Assembly (NCBI GenBank): GCA_964244295.1
Contig: CAXTIG010000003.1
Location: forward strand, 124,001-188,000
Length of the DNA: 64,000 nucleotides
Direction: 5' to 3'
DNA from: JAJAZB01 sp964244295
GTDB taxonomy: Bacteria > Bacteroidota > Bacteroidia > Cytophagales > Spirosomataceae
The translations under genes and the position numbers were made by a program. The notes under the pieces are model-generated. The model saw nothing but the letters and a program-made list of their open reading frames with translations, was not told the DNA's origin and did not search any database. Positions within the stretch are counted from its first letter, which is position 1; each line of letters begins with the position of its first letter. Positions 43,560 to 51,653 of this stretch are shown one piece after another.

Positions 43560-43679
43560 TCAGCGCGGATTGCTTGGCACGTCCACTTTCGTGTTGCTGT
43601 AGGCCGGGCAGTTGTTTTTGCGGGCGCAGGAAGCCAGCGAAAGGCCAGCCAGCAGGCTGAGGAGAAGAATCTTTTTCAT
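43560..43679 (-). CDS. Small lipoprotein, 39 residues
   Basis: A 39-residue product beginning MKKILLLSLLAGLSLASC, a clear lipoprotein signal with lipobox LASC and Cys18; the mature peptide is about 22 residues (CARKNNCPAYSNTKV and further), with one more Cys. The start ATG is at 43679. It lies between glpK and the arginine decarboxylase gene, co-directed with the latter, which begins 1.6 kb upstream of it. Function unknown; such tiny lipoproteins are easily missed but the signal and lipobox are hard to get by chance. Confidence 0.6.
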   Translation of the reverse strand: MKKILLLSLLAGLSLASCARKNNCPAYSNTKVDVPSNPR

Positions 43680-43701
43680 TATCGAAGAAAATGTTCTATT
43701 A

Positions 43702-43750
43702 GCAATGCTCAACGCTCAACGTTGATTGGCAGTTGAAAATTGAGCATTGC
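43702..43750. repeat. Short inverted repeat GCAATGCTCAA
   Basis: 11 bp arms at 43702-43712 and 43740-43750 (GCAATGCTCAA/TTGAGCATTGC), with further direct copies of CTCAACG inside. It lies in the 99 bp between the small lipoprotein and arginine decarboxylase genes and may form the 3' hairpin of the latter. Confidence 0.6.
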
Positions 43751-43778
43751 GCATTGAAAATTAGTTGTTTATTCTGGT

Positions 43779-45293
43779 TTACTGCTCCACCACCTCGGCT
43801 TTTTCTTCTTCGGCCACGAAGGCCTTCGTCCGGTTGCCCTCCGGCGAGGCAGCGTTGACGCCCAATTCGTGCGCGTCGCCTTCTTCCTTCGGTTTCAACT
43901 CATACCCCAAAATCGGCAGCATGGCCTCGTGGGTTTGCTCCGGGGCAAAGAGCCGCGTGGTGATGTTCCCGGCTTCGTCGCGGTCCACCAGGACGTGCTT
44001 CGGGGCCGGAATCAGGCAGTGCTGAATGCCGCCGTAGCCTCCGAGCGATTCCTGGTAAGCCCCGGTGTGGAACAGGCCGATGAATTGCTCCTCGGTTTCT
44101 TCGTTGTAAATGGGCAAATACAAATCGGCGCTGTGCGCTTCGGAGTTGTAGTAATCCTGCGAATCGCAGGTCAGGCCACCAAGGTTTACCTTCTGGTACG
44201 GCGCGTCCCAGTTGTTGATGGGCAGCATGATGTACTTCTGGTTCAGACCCCAGGAATCGGGCAGTTGGGTGATGAAACTACCATCGATCATGTACCACAA
44301 CTCCTTGTCGTTCTGCAATTTCTGGTCGATGATCGAGTAAATCACCGCGCCGCTTTCGCCCACCGTGTAGCTCCCGAATTCGGTGAACAGGTGTGGGGGA
44401 GGGACGTTGTTTTTCGAACAAATCCAGGCGATGCTTTCCACGATTTCGTCCACCATCGACTGGTAGTCGTAGTTGAATTGCAGCGAGGTCTGGATGGGCA
44501 AGCCGCCGCCGAGGTCGATGGAATCGAGTTCGGGGCAGACCTTTTTCATCTCGCAGTATTTGTAAATAAACCGGCTCAGTTCACTCCAGTAGTAAGCGCT
44601 GTCCTGGATGCCCGTGTTGATGAAAAAATGAAGCATTTTCAGCTTCAGCTTCGGATTGGGGGCGATTTTTTCCTTGTACAAACTCAGCACGTCGTTGTAG
44701 CGAATGCCCAGGCGGGAGGTGTAAAAGGCAAAGTTCGGCTCCTCGTCGGTGGCGATGCGGATGCCGAGGTTGACGGTCTCGGTGGTGGTGTTTTCGGCGT
44801 AATCGTGAATTTCCTTGAGGTTATCGAGGATCGGAATTACGTTGAACCCGTCGTTAATCAGGTTCGAGATGTACTTGCGGTACAGCGGTTGCTTGTAGCC
44901 GTTGCAAAGAATGTACGTGCTTTTAGTCAGCTTTTCCTGCCGGAACAACTCCCGGATGATGGCGATGTCGTAGGCCGAGGAGGTTTCGAGGTGTCCGCCG
45001 TGGCTGAGGACCTCCTCGGTGATGAAGCGGAAGTGCGAGGACTTCGTGCAGTAGCAGTACGTGTAGTTGCCCTTGTAGTTGAACTTCTTGATGGCGTTGC
45101 GAAACAACAACCGCGAGTTTTCAAGGTGCTCGGCAATTTTGGGCAAATACGTCAGCTTGAGCGGCGTACCGTACTGTTTGATAATGTCCATGAGCGGGAC
45201 ATTGTTGAACAAGAGCGTGTTTTTGTCGTCCACCCCGAACTCCCGCGTGGGGAATTCAAAGGTTTGTTCGATGAGATCGATGTAGCTGTTCAT
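43779..45293 (-). CDS. speA: Biosynthetic arginine decarboxylase, Bacteroidota type
   Basis: A 504-residue PLP-dependent decarboxylase with an alanine-racemase-like barrel. The PLP lysine is Lys84 in YCTKSSHFRF; glycine-rich phosphate binding is in DSIDLGGGLPIQT; the C-terminal sheet has LGGLTCDSQDYY and FHTGAYQESLGGYGG, which carries the second catalytic site. It fits the shorter arginine decarboxylase variant common in Bacteroidota, which starts polyamine synthesis by making agmatine. The last 35 residues (EEGDAHELGVNAASPEG and on) are a non-conserved acidic tail. Diaminopimelate or ornithine decarboxylase activity is less likely, but sequence alone does not exclude it. Confidence 0.8.
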   Translation of the reverse strand: MNSYIDLIEQTFEFPTREFGVDDKNTLLFNNVPLMDIIKQYGTPLKLTYLPKIAEHLENSRLLFRNAIKKFNYKGNYTYCYCTKSSHFRFITEEVLSHGGHLETSSAYDIAIIRELFRQEKLTKSTYILCNGYKQPLYRKYISNLINDGFNVIPILDNLKEIHDYAENTTTETVNLGIRIATDEEPNFAFYTSRLGIRYNDVLSLYKEKIAPNPKLKLKMLHFFINTGIQDSAYYWSELSRFIYKYCEMKKVCPELDSIDLGGGLPIQTSLQFNYDYQSMVDEIVESIAWICSKNNVPPPHLFTEFGSYTVGESGAVIYSIIDQKLQNDKELWYMIDGSFITQLPDSWGLNQKYIMLPINNWDAPYQKVNLGGLTCDSQDYYNSEAHSADLYLPIYNEETEEQFIGLFHTGAYQESLGGYGGIQHCLIPAPKHVLVDRDEAGNITTRLFAPEQTHEAMLPILGYELKPKEEGDAHELGVNAASPEGNRTKAFVAEEEKAEVVEQ

Positions 45294-45488
45294 CCTTGCG
45301 GGTATGGCATGAAGGGCAGAAACGGGTGGTTACGGTGTTAAAAAGCGGCTCCTGTTCAGTTGGTGTTGCCCTTCGGGGCGGGAGTGGCCGAGACCCCCGG
45401 TGGTTAAAGCGTGCGAAATTGGGGTGAATTTGCGTCCTTTGCAACGTAAAAAATCGTGCGAAAGGTTTGGGGTGGGAAGCAACTTTCT
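45294..45488. other. Intergenic region between arginine decarboxylase and the methyltransferase
   Basis: A 195 bp region. I see no gene. Base composition changes from GC-rich to AT-rich across it, at about 45480, marking one edge of the restriction-modification cassette. Confidence 0.4.
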
Positions 45489-46745
45489 CTAAAATTCAAG
45501 TGCAATCTGCTCTGCTTTCTTGACTGTGACGGAATTAGACCGCTGTGAATCATAAAACTGACGACGAATCTCCTCAGCTAGTTGGAAAGCAAACAGAGGT
45601 GGTACCGCGTTTCCGACTTGAGTGAATTGTCGGGCTATCGGGCCAGTGAAGACGTAATCATCAGGGAATGTTTGCAGCCTCGCTGATTCCCTCACCGAAA
45701 GTGTCCTCGGGATATATGGATGCAGGTGCGACCGTCCCCCACCTTTGACCCCCCCAGCGATGACAGTCTTCGAGGGTAATGCAGGATTAAGGCGGTCAAC
45801 GCGCCCTAAGTGATCTCGCTGACCGTATCCCAACCGAGCATACCGAATTACTGAATCGGCTTTATGCTCTCTCGTTTCATGATTTGGAACAGCATCCAAA
45901 CCTTTTTCAAAGGCATAATGACAAGGAATTAGCTGCTTGTGTTTTTTAGGAAAAATGAATTCATTATCTGTTCTGGAACCGATAACAATAACCCGATTTC
46001 GATTTTGAGGAATTCCATAATGTGCCATATTTACCACTTTGGGGGCTGCAACCGTATAACCAGCCTCAACAAGCAAAGAAATGGCTCTTGCTACTTGCTG
46101 ACCTTTATCCATTTCCAGCAAACCCGCTACGTTTTCAATTATAAAAACTTTGGGTTTAAATGTGGTGATGTACCATACATAATCGAATAATAAATTTCCA
46201 TTCTGAGTGTGCTCAAAGCCAACTCTTTTAAAATTTTCATCATTTCTTGAAAATCTTTGATTTGAGGCGATACTGAATGGTTGGCAGGGTGGGCCACCAT
46301 GAAACACCCCTTCAAAAGGCGATTCAATCCCTAATTTTTGAGATAAAATATCGAATATCTCTTCTCTATTTTTAACGTCTCCGGACGAATCAGGAGGGCC
46401 AATTACTATTTTTTCAGGGAAATTATGTTTAAGAGTTTCGCAGAAGATTCTATTGAATTCAATCGAGGCCAAATTTGTATATCCGGCATACTTAAATCCA
46501 ATGTCAAATCCTCCGGCACCTGCAAAAAAACTAATTGCAGGAATATTATTTTCTTGAATATCAATTTCATCTATAAAATGATATTCAACTTGAGGTATAT
46601 TTATCTCCGGAGAATTAATGTATCTTAGCGAATCATACGAAAGTGATCGATTCGCTAATTCATCATATAAATTGAGTTGTTCGGCAACACATTTTTCAAA
46701 CAAATCCTCTTGTTCGGTTTTGGAGAAATATGTTTCATTTTTCAT
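45489..46745 (-). CDS. dcm: DNA (cytosine-5)-methyltransferase
   Basis: A 418-residue C5-methyltransferase. Motif I is FAGAGGF (74-80), the catalytic motif IV is PPCQPFS with Cys154, motif VI is ENV (204-206), motif VIII is QNRNRV (about 248-253) and the late motif X is VGNAVPP. The target-recognition region lies between them. It is AT-rich compared with its neighbours. Its stop side is close to the boundary of the cassette, its start overlaps the HNH gene (ATGA). The likely role is to protect host DNA from the HNH nuclease. The symbol dcm is generic; target sequence unknown. Confidence 0.9.
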   Translation of the reverse strand: MKNETYFSKTEQEDLFEKCVAEQLNLYDELANRSLSYDSLRYINSPEINIPQVEYHFIDEIDIQENNIPAISFFAGAGGFDIGFKYAGYTNLASIEFNRIFCETLKHNFPEKIVIGPPDSSGDVKNREEIFDILSQKLGIESPFEGVFHGGPPCQPFSIASNQRFSRNDENFKRVGFEHTQNGNLLFDYVWYITTFKPKVFIIENVAGLLEMDKGQQVARAISLLVEAGYTVAAPKVVNMAHYGIPQNRNRVIVIGSRTDNEFIFPKKHKQLIPCHYAFEKGLDAVPNHETREHKADSVIRYARLGYGQRDHLGRVDRLNPALPSKTVIAGGVKGGGRSHLHPYIPRTLSVRESARLQTFPDDYVFTGPIARQFTQVGNAVPPLFAFQLAEEIRRQFYDSQRSNSVTVKKAEQIALEF

Positions 46746-47920
46746 AATCTGATTAATTCTTTTGCTTGACGGTAAACGTCAATCGCTTGAGCAGCGTTGG
46801 TAAAATCGTTAACAATATTGGTATTTAGCCAGTTGCGATAGTAAGAATGAACCCCTCTATGGCAGTTAGGGCACAGTGGAACAACGTCATCAAATGTAGT
46901 TCCTTTAATGTCGTAAGCAATTCCCGAAGACAAAGGTAAAACATGATGAATCTCAAGAAGAGCACTTACCCATGGATAACGGTCAGGAGGATTCAAGTCA
47001 CACATATCACAATGTGAGTTAGGGTATTTTGTAAAATACAAACGTCTGAGCAACGAACTACGTTCTATCTTTGTGTGGGTAATGCGTACTCGCTTTCCCT
47101 CTGTAAAAAACTCTTCTCCTGAGTATTCTTGAGGAAGTAGAAGAGGGATAAATTTAATTTCATTTAAGGATAATTTGGTTAAATTTATAAAATCCATATT
47201 CCGATCAGGTTGAATACTTATCGGCTTAGGAGTAATTATAGATGAGAAGTTTTTGTCATTGATTACCTCCAAAGGAGAGATGTCAAGGTAAATTTCACGC
47301 TTGTGCAATTTGAATATACTCATTTGACTCATAAAAGCAAGCATTTCTCTAACCTGCCGTTCTTCATCCCCATTTGGGATTCCCTCAGTTCTTTTCAAAG
47401 AATTATAATGTTGCAAAGATTCGGTTCCATCACATTCATTACCAATCACATAAGCAAATACGTCATTGAGATTTAGAGCAAAAGAACTATTCATCAATGT
47501 CCTTGAGAGTAAGAATTTGATAACGGCGCAGAACGGGTAAATAGTTTTAGACTGAACTGAAAACGTACTAAAGGCGGGAAACGGAAATCTGAATCTTGGA
47601 AAAAACAACGATAAATATTCATCAACACCAATAGTATTATCAGATGCCAACAGCCTACCAAAATCTGAAACATACAACCTATTTTCGATATTTGTGGCAA
47701 GCAAAGCGCATTCAAATACTCTTTTATAATTGCGCCACACCTTATAATCGCTTGGAGCGAAAGGTAGCCCTGTACCGTGCTCCAACACCATCCTCAACGG
47801 GTCAAGATTAGGTGAATTGAGGATTTCACCCTCCACTTCCATCAGGCATTTAGCGATGATTCTGAGGTTGTTAAATTGAAAATAAGTTGATCGGCCTTGA
47901 TCCCAGTGCCAACGTATCAT
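46742..47920 (-). CDS. HNH endonuclease, probable restriction enzyme
   Basis: A 392-residue protein with a C-terminal HNH nuclease: zinc Cys pair CDMCDLNPPD, catalytic EIHHVLPLSSG, second Cys pair VPLCPNCHRGVHSY. The N-terminal 300 residues are not recognised and may hold the DNA-reading part. It overlaps the methyltransferase gene by 4 bp (shared ATGA), and both are AT-rich (approximately 40 percent GC against about 57-60 around), so they should form a horizontally gained type II-like restriction-modification pair. It is divergent from the small gene at 47998. Confidence 0.85.
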   Translation of the reverse strand: MIRWHWDQGRSTYFQFNNLRIIAKCLMEVEGEILNSPNLDPLRMVLEHGTGLPFAPSDYKVWRNYKRVFECALLATNIENRLYVSDFGRLLASDNTIGVDEYLSLFFPRFRFPFPAFSTFSVQSKTIYPFCAVIKFLLSRTLMNSSFALNLNDVFAYVIGNECDGTESLQHYNSLKRTEGIPNGDEERQVREMLAFMSQMSIFKLHKREIYLDISPLEVINDKNFSSIITPKPISIQPDRNMDFINLTKLSLNEIKFIPLLLPQEYSGEEFFTEGKRVRITHTKIERSSLLRRLYFTKYPNSHCDMCDLNPPDRYPWVSALLEIHHVLPLSSGIAYDIKGTTFDDVVPLCPNCHRGVHSYYRNWLNTNIVNDFTNAAQAIDVYRQAKELIRL

Positions 47921-47931
47921 GTGGGTTTGCT

Positions 47932-47939
47932 TATCTTTG
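47932..47939 (+). promoter_or_regulatory. TAnnTTTG promoter box
   Basis: TATCTTTG, an exact -7 box on the plus strand, lies 58 bp before the ATG at 47998 and 12 bp after the start of the divergent HNH gene. Confidence 0.4.
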
Positions 47940-47997
47940 GGCTGCTAAATTCAAAAATTTTTCTGAAAGTTAGCACTTGATCTCCATAATTGACGCG

Positions 47998-48276
47998 ATG
48001 AGAGTTTCCCAAGTGGTAGGCTCGATTCGGCTATTCCCTGCAATGCCCTCCATGCTGCAACTCCGAATCGCCCGGACTGAAGAACTGCTTGCCATGTCGC
48101 GCGAAGCCCTTGCTCGCTACGAGCAGCAACTGCTCGAAAGCCCAGATGATTGGCTTCGCAAGGGTCAGGTTCGACAAACCAAGGACTTCATTGAGGAGTT
48201 GACTCAAGATTTGAACGAACTCCGCGAAGAGCAAGCCCGCCTAACCACCCAGCCCCACGAATCGCTTCACACCTGA
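47998..48276 (+). CDS. Small helical protein of unknown function
   Basis: A 92-residue product (MRVSQVVGSIRLFPAMPSM and on). From about residue 25 it is strongly helical with heptad-like Leu spacing and many Glu/Arg (EELLAMSREALARYEQQL, IEELTQDLNELREEQARL), so a coiled coil is likely. Start ATG 47998 is the first after the promoter box; ATG 48043 is an alternative. It is 45 bp upstream of mpl. No family is recognised. It could be structural or a small regulator. Confidence 0.45.
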   Translation: MRVSQVVGSIRLFPAMPSMLQLRIARTEELLAMSREALARYEQQLLESPDDWLRKGQVRQTKDFIEELTQDLNELREEQARLTTQPHESLHT

Positions 48277-48321
48277 CCCCTTCGCCCGCCGCCTTTCGTT
48301 TTTTTGAACCCGTTTGATTTG

Positions 48322-49710
48322 ATGAGTACTTCTTCTCCCGGCATTTCCCCCCGCGTTCATTTCATCGCCATCGGCGGGGCGGCCATGCACAATTTGGCCC
48401 TGGTGCTGCACCAGAAAGGCGACCACGTCACCGGCTCCGACGATGAAATTTACGAGCCTTCCCGCACCCGACTCGCTCAAAATGGCCTGTTGCCCGAGTC
48501 GATGGGTTGGTTTCCCGAAAAAATCACGTCCGACCTCGACGCGGTCATCCTGGGTATGCACGCCCGGCCCGATAACCCCGAACTCCGGCGCGCCCAGGAA
48601 CTGGGCCTGCGGATTTATTCTTACCCGGAGTACGTCTACGAGCAAAGCCGCGACAAACAACGCGTGGTGGTGGCGGGGAGCCACGGCAAAACCACCACGA
48701 CGAGCCTGATGCTGCACGTGTTGCGGCATTTCAACCGCAAGTTCGACCACCTCGTCGGGGCGCGCATCGAGGGCTTCGACAACATGGTGAGCCTCTCGGA
48801 GGATGCGCCGCTCATCGTCATCGAGGGCGACGAGTATTTTTCCTCGCCCATCGACCGCCGCCCGAAGTTTCTCCACTACCACCACCACATCGCATTGGTG
48901 AGCGGCATCGCCTGGGACCACATCAACGTGTACCCGGAGTTCGAGGCCTACGTCGACCAGTTTGAGCTACTGGCCGAATCGACGCCGAAGGGCGGCATTC
49001 TGGTTTTCGACGAAACCGACGACGTGGTGTCGGTAATTTGCAAAAAAGAGCGCCCCGACATCCTCGCCCTGGGCTACGGGGCACACCCGCACGTCATCCG
49101 CGACGGGAAAACCTACCTGGTCGCCCCCGATGGGCGCGAGGTGCCCGTGCTGGTGTTCGGCGAGCACAACATGAAAAACCTGAACGGCGCACGGCTGGTG
49201 CTCGAAAAACTGGGCATCGACGACGATCTGTTTTACGAAGCCATTCAAAGTTTCAAAGGCGCGGCCAACCGGCAGGAACGCGTCGGCGAAAATAGTCACA
49301 CCGTTATTTTCCGCGATTTCGCCCACGCGCCCTCGAAGTTGGAGGCCACCACCGAGGCCGTGAAGGCGCAATTCCCGGCGCGTAAACTCGTCGCCTGCGT
49401 GGAGTTGCACACCTTCAGCAGCCTCAACAAATATTTTCTCGACCAGTACCGGGGCCATTTCGACGCCGCCGACGTGCCCGTGGTGTACTACAGCCCCGAA
49501 ACCATCGCCCACAAAAAGCTGACGCCCATCGAACCCGCCGACGTGGTAGCCGCCTTTGGCAACCCGAACCTGAAGGTGTTTACCGACAACCAGGAATTGA
49601 AGGCCTTTCTGCTCGGCCAGGATTGGTCGAACACGAATTTGCTGATGATGTCGTCGGGGACGTTCAACGGGCTGAATTTGCCGGAGTTGGCGAAGGAGAT
49701 TTTGGGGTAA
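48322..49710 (+). CDS. mpl: Mpl: UDP-MurNAc tripeptide ligase for cell-wall recycling
   Basis: A 462-residue Mur ligase-like protein that attaches recycled tripeptide (L-Ala-gamma-D-Glu-meso-A2pm) to UDP-MurNAc. Features are the N-terminal Rossmann segment HFIAIGGAAMHNLALVL, the ATP-loop VVVAGSHGKTTTTSLML, the centre VIEGDEYFSSPIDRRPKF typical of Mpl, and FRDFAHAPSKLEATTEAVK in the C-domain, where MurC has a different text. The start is ATG 48322; a TTG at 48304 also opens the frame but is less likely. It is an ordinary housekeeping gene of the murein recycling route. Confidence 0.9.
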   Translation: MSTSSPGISPRVHFIAIGGAAMHNLALVLHQKGDHVTGSDDEIYEPSRTRLAQNGLLPESMGWFPEKITSDLDAVILGMHARPDNPELRRAQELGLRIYSYPEYVYEQSRDKQRVVVAGSHGKTTTTSLMLHVLRHFNRKFDHLVGARIEGFDNMVSLSEDAPLIVIEGDEYFSSPIDRRPKFLHYHHHIALVSGIAWDHINVYPEFEAYVDQFELLAESTPKGGILVFDETDDVVSVICKKERPDILALGYGAHPHVIRDGKTYLVAPDGREVPVLVFGEHNMKNLNGARLVLEKLGIDDDLFYEAIQSFKGAANRQERVGENSHTVIFRDFAHAPSKLEATTEAVKAQFPARKLVACVELHTFSSLNKYFLDQYRGHFDAADVPVVYYSPETIAHKKLTPIEPADVVAAFGNPNLKVFTDNQELKAFLLGQDWSNTNLLMMSSGTFNGLNLPELAKEILG

Positions 49711-49718
49711 TCCCCTAT

Positions 49719-49760
49719 CCCCGCGAGAGTTTAAACCCGTTGTGGAGCAATCTCGCGGGG
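49719..49760 (+). terminator. Hairpin after mpl
   Basis: CCCCGCGAGA (49719-49728) and TCTCGCGGGG (49751-49760) pair as a perfect 10 bp stem with a 22-base loop, 8 bp after the mpl stop. No T-run follows, so it may not be a classic terminator. Confidence 0.45.
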
Positions 49761-49783
49761 TTAAGTACCGACCACTTATTTCC

Positions 49784-50227
49784 ATGAAAACCCTCCTCCT
49801 GCTCCTCCTTTTTCTGACCATTACCGTCACGGGTTTTGCCCAAAAACCCACCGGCATCCTGCGCGGCACGGTGGTGTTCAAACGCGGCAACCTGATGCCC
49901 GGCCCCAACCGCCCGCCGGCCAAAGGCCAACCCGTGAAGCGCGAAATCCGAATTTACGAACTCACCAAAATGGCCCAGGCCACGCCCCGCAGCGACGGCT
50001 TTTACGAAAAAGTCAGTACGAAACTGGTTAAAAAAATACGGAGCGATAGCCGGGGCCGCTTCCGCGTCAGCCTGCCCGCCGGGACGTACTCGGTGTTTGT
50101 TCTCGAACCCGGCAAGGGCCTGTACGCCAACGTGTTCGATGGAGAAATGAACGCCTTGCCAGTGGACGTGAAGGCGGGGAAAACGACGACGGTGGAGGTG
50201 GAGATTAACTACGCGGCGGTGTACTAA
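49784..50227 (+). CDS. Secreted carboxypeptidase-regulatory-like protein
   Basis: A 147-residue exported protein. The signal (MKTLLLLLLFLTITVTGFAQ) starts at ATG 49784. The mature part is a single beta-sandwich of the carboxypeptidase regulatory-like type: GILRGTVVFKRGNLMPGP, then SDSRGRFRVSLPAGTYSVFV, LEPGKGLYANVFDGEMNALP and a C-terminal TTVEVEINYAAVY. Unlike TonB receptors it has no plug or barrel, so it is a free periplasmic or surface protein of unknown role. It converges on the Fic gene with overlapping stop codons. Confidence 0.65.
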   Translation: MKTLLLLLLFLTITVTGFAQKPTGILRGTVVFKRGNLMPGPNRPPAKGQPVKREIRIYELTKMAQATPRSDGFYEKVSTKLVKKIRSDSRGRFRVSLPAGTYSVFVLEPGKGLYANVFDGEMNALPVDVKAGKTTTVEVEINYAAVY

Positions 50228-51549
50228 CGCAGCTTGGTTAGTTGTTGCTCAAAGCTTGGAGAGCGGTAGAAAACCAATTTGTTCCCCACGGTTTTCGCCT
50301 CCAGGAATCCGCGACTGGCCAAGTCCAGTAAATCGGTTCGAGCTGTTTGATACACCACTTCAAAAAGGTGTTGCACTTCTTTGATTGTCAATGCTTTCTG
50401 TCCATCCGTCATTAATTTACGGAGCAACTCCATCTGCCGTTCGTTGATCCCTTCAGCCCTGACGACTTCAAACAAGGCCCGCTTCTCCCGCATTTTCCGA
50501 GCGATGTAACTCTGTAAGCTCTTGAAGGCCAAGTCGAGTGCCTTGAGTTGATAATTGATGAAGTACGTTAGGTCATTATCGTCTAGTTCGGTGTGCAGAT
50601 AGGCCTTGGCATATTGCACGTTCGACTGAAGAATAATACGGGAAATGGACATGAATTCAATCAGCCAATAGCCCTTCGCTATCAGGTACCAATAGAAAAC
50701 CGCACGGGCTGTGCGGCCGTTACCGTCGGCGAAGGGGTGAATGTAGCCTACCAGAAAGTGCAGGATGGTGGCCCGAATGATAGGATGAATGAATTCGCTG
50801 CTAGTTTCTTCGTTAGCGAACGCACAAAAGTCTGCGATAAGTTGGTCAAGGTGCTTCTGGGCGGGAGGAATGTAAAATACTTCACCCGTTGTCACGTCTT
50901 CCACCCGGACTTCGTCGTTCTGCCGGAAATGACCTTCTTTTTCTGGGTCGGAGAGAGTGTCTTTCGTAATGGTTGCGTGGATGTCCAGCAGCAGTGCTGG
51001 CGTCATTTTATGGTGTTTGGTTTCCAGAATTTTCCGCATCGTGAGGTAGTTGTTCAGAATCATTTTTTCAGAATGATTCCGAGGTTTGCGTTGCGTCCGC
51101 AGCATTTTTTTCGCTTCCTCACGCGTGGTAACGGCCCCTTCCAGTTGGCTAGACGCAATGGCTTCTTCCATGATGGAACTCAGCAGGTACCGATTTTTGT
51201 CTTCGTTTGGAATCAAACTACCGGCCTCAAGAATTCCGCCCATGTTGAGGTCGAACTCGTGGAGGCGGCGCAGGGTGTCGTCGGTCACTCGGTATTGAAA
51301 CTGGAAAAGCGCCACCTGGCTCATAACGAGTTTTTTCAGGTTGCTCCGCCGTAAAAACTTCACTACTTTCCACAAGAGGTGAGGAGCCGTTCGTAAGTCT
51401 TTAACTTTGTGCTTGAATTGTTCCCAGTACGGATGCTCTTTTTCGATTTCGCTCAGTTCAATCATTAAGGTGCGATTCTGGAACAGAATGCCAATTTCCT
51501 GAAGTGAGTCCTGGAAGTCGGCGGTAGGAGGTGGCTCTGGATGTTTCAT
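50224..51549 (-). CDS. Fic family AMP-transferase-like protein with N-terminal inhibitory motif
   Basis: A 441-residue Fic protein, which would AMPylate or otherwise modify a target protein. The active-site motif is complete, HPFADGNGRTAR (271-282), and an inhibitory helix motif of the (S/T)xxxE(G/N) type is seen before it, SSQLEG (133-138), so activity is probably restrained in cis. The N-terminal 90 residues are an all-helical extension. The last 70 residues resemble a winged helix (INERQMELLRKLMTDG, TARTDLLDLASRGFLEAK), which may bind DNA or the promoter region. The stop overlaps the convergent upstream gene's stop (CTAA). It is divergent from rimO, across a repeated motif region. Confidence 0.88.
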   Translation of the reverse strand: MKHPEPPPTADFQDSLQEIGILFQNRTLMIELSEIEKEHPYWEQFKHKVKDLRTAPHLLWKVVKFLRRSNLKKLVMSQVALFQFQYRVTDDTLRRLHEFDLNMGGILEAGSLIPNEDKNRYLLSSIMEEAIASSQLEGAVTTREEAKKMLRTQRKPRNHSEKMILNNYLTMRKILETKHHKMTPALLLDIHATITKDTLSDPEKEGHFRQNDEVRVEDVTTGEVFYIPPAQKHLDQLIADFCAFANEETSSEFIHPIIRATILHFLVGYIHPFADGNGRTARAVFYWYLIAKGYWLIEFMSISRIILQSNVQYAKAYLHTELDDNDLTYFINYQLKALDLAFKSLQSYIARKMREKRALFEVVRAEGINERQMELLRKLMTDGQKALTIKEVQHLFEVVYQTARTDLLDLASRGFLEAKTVGNKLVFYRSPSFEQQLTKLR

Positions 51550-51554
51550 AAAAT

Positions 51555-51643
51555 CTACTAATTTTTAACAAGATTAGTAGACTTTAGTAGGAAAAGCAAG
51601 ATTATATTTACTAAAATCTACTAATCTGTTTTAAAATTAGTAG
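51555..51643. promoter_or_regulatory. Operator-like array of TTAGTAG motifs between fic and rimO
   Basis: Six copies of TTAGTAG-like sites in both orientations: CTACTAA 51555-51561, TTAGTAG 51574-51580, TTTAGTAG 51583-51590, TTTACTAA 51607-51614, CTACTAA 51618-51624, ATTAGTAG 51636-51643. They fill the 104 bp between the two divergent starts, an AT-rich stretch. A winged-helix at the Fic C-terminus is a natural candidate for binding here. Confidence 0.55.
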
Positions 51644-51653
51644 TGACTGATGA

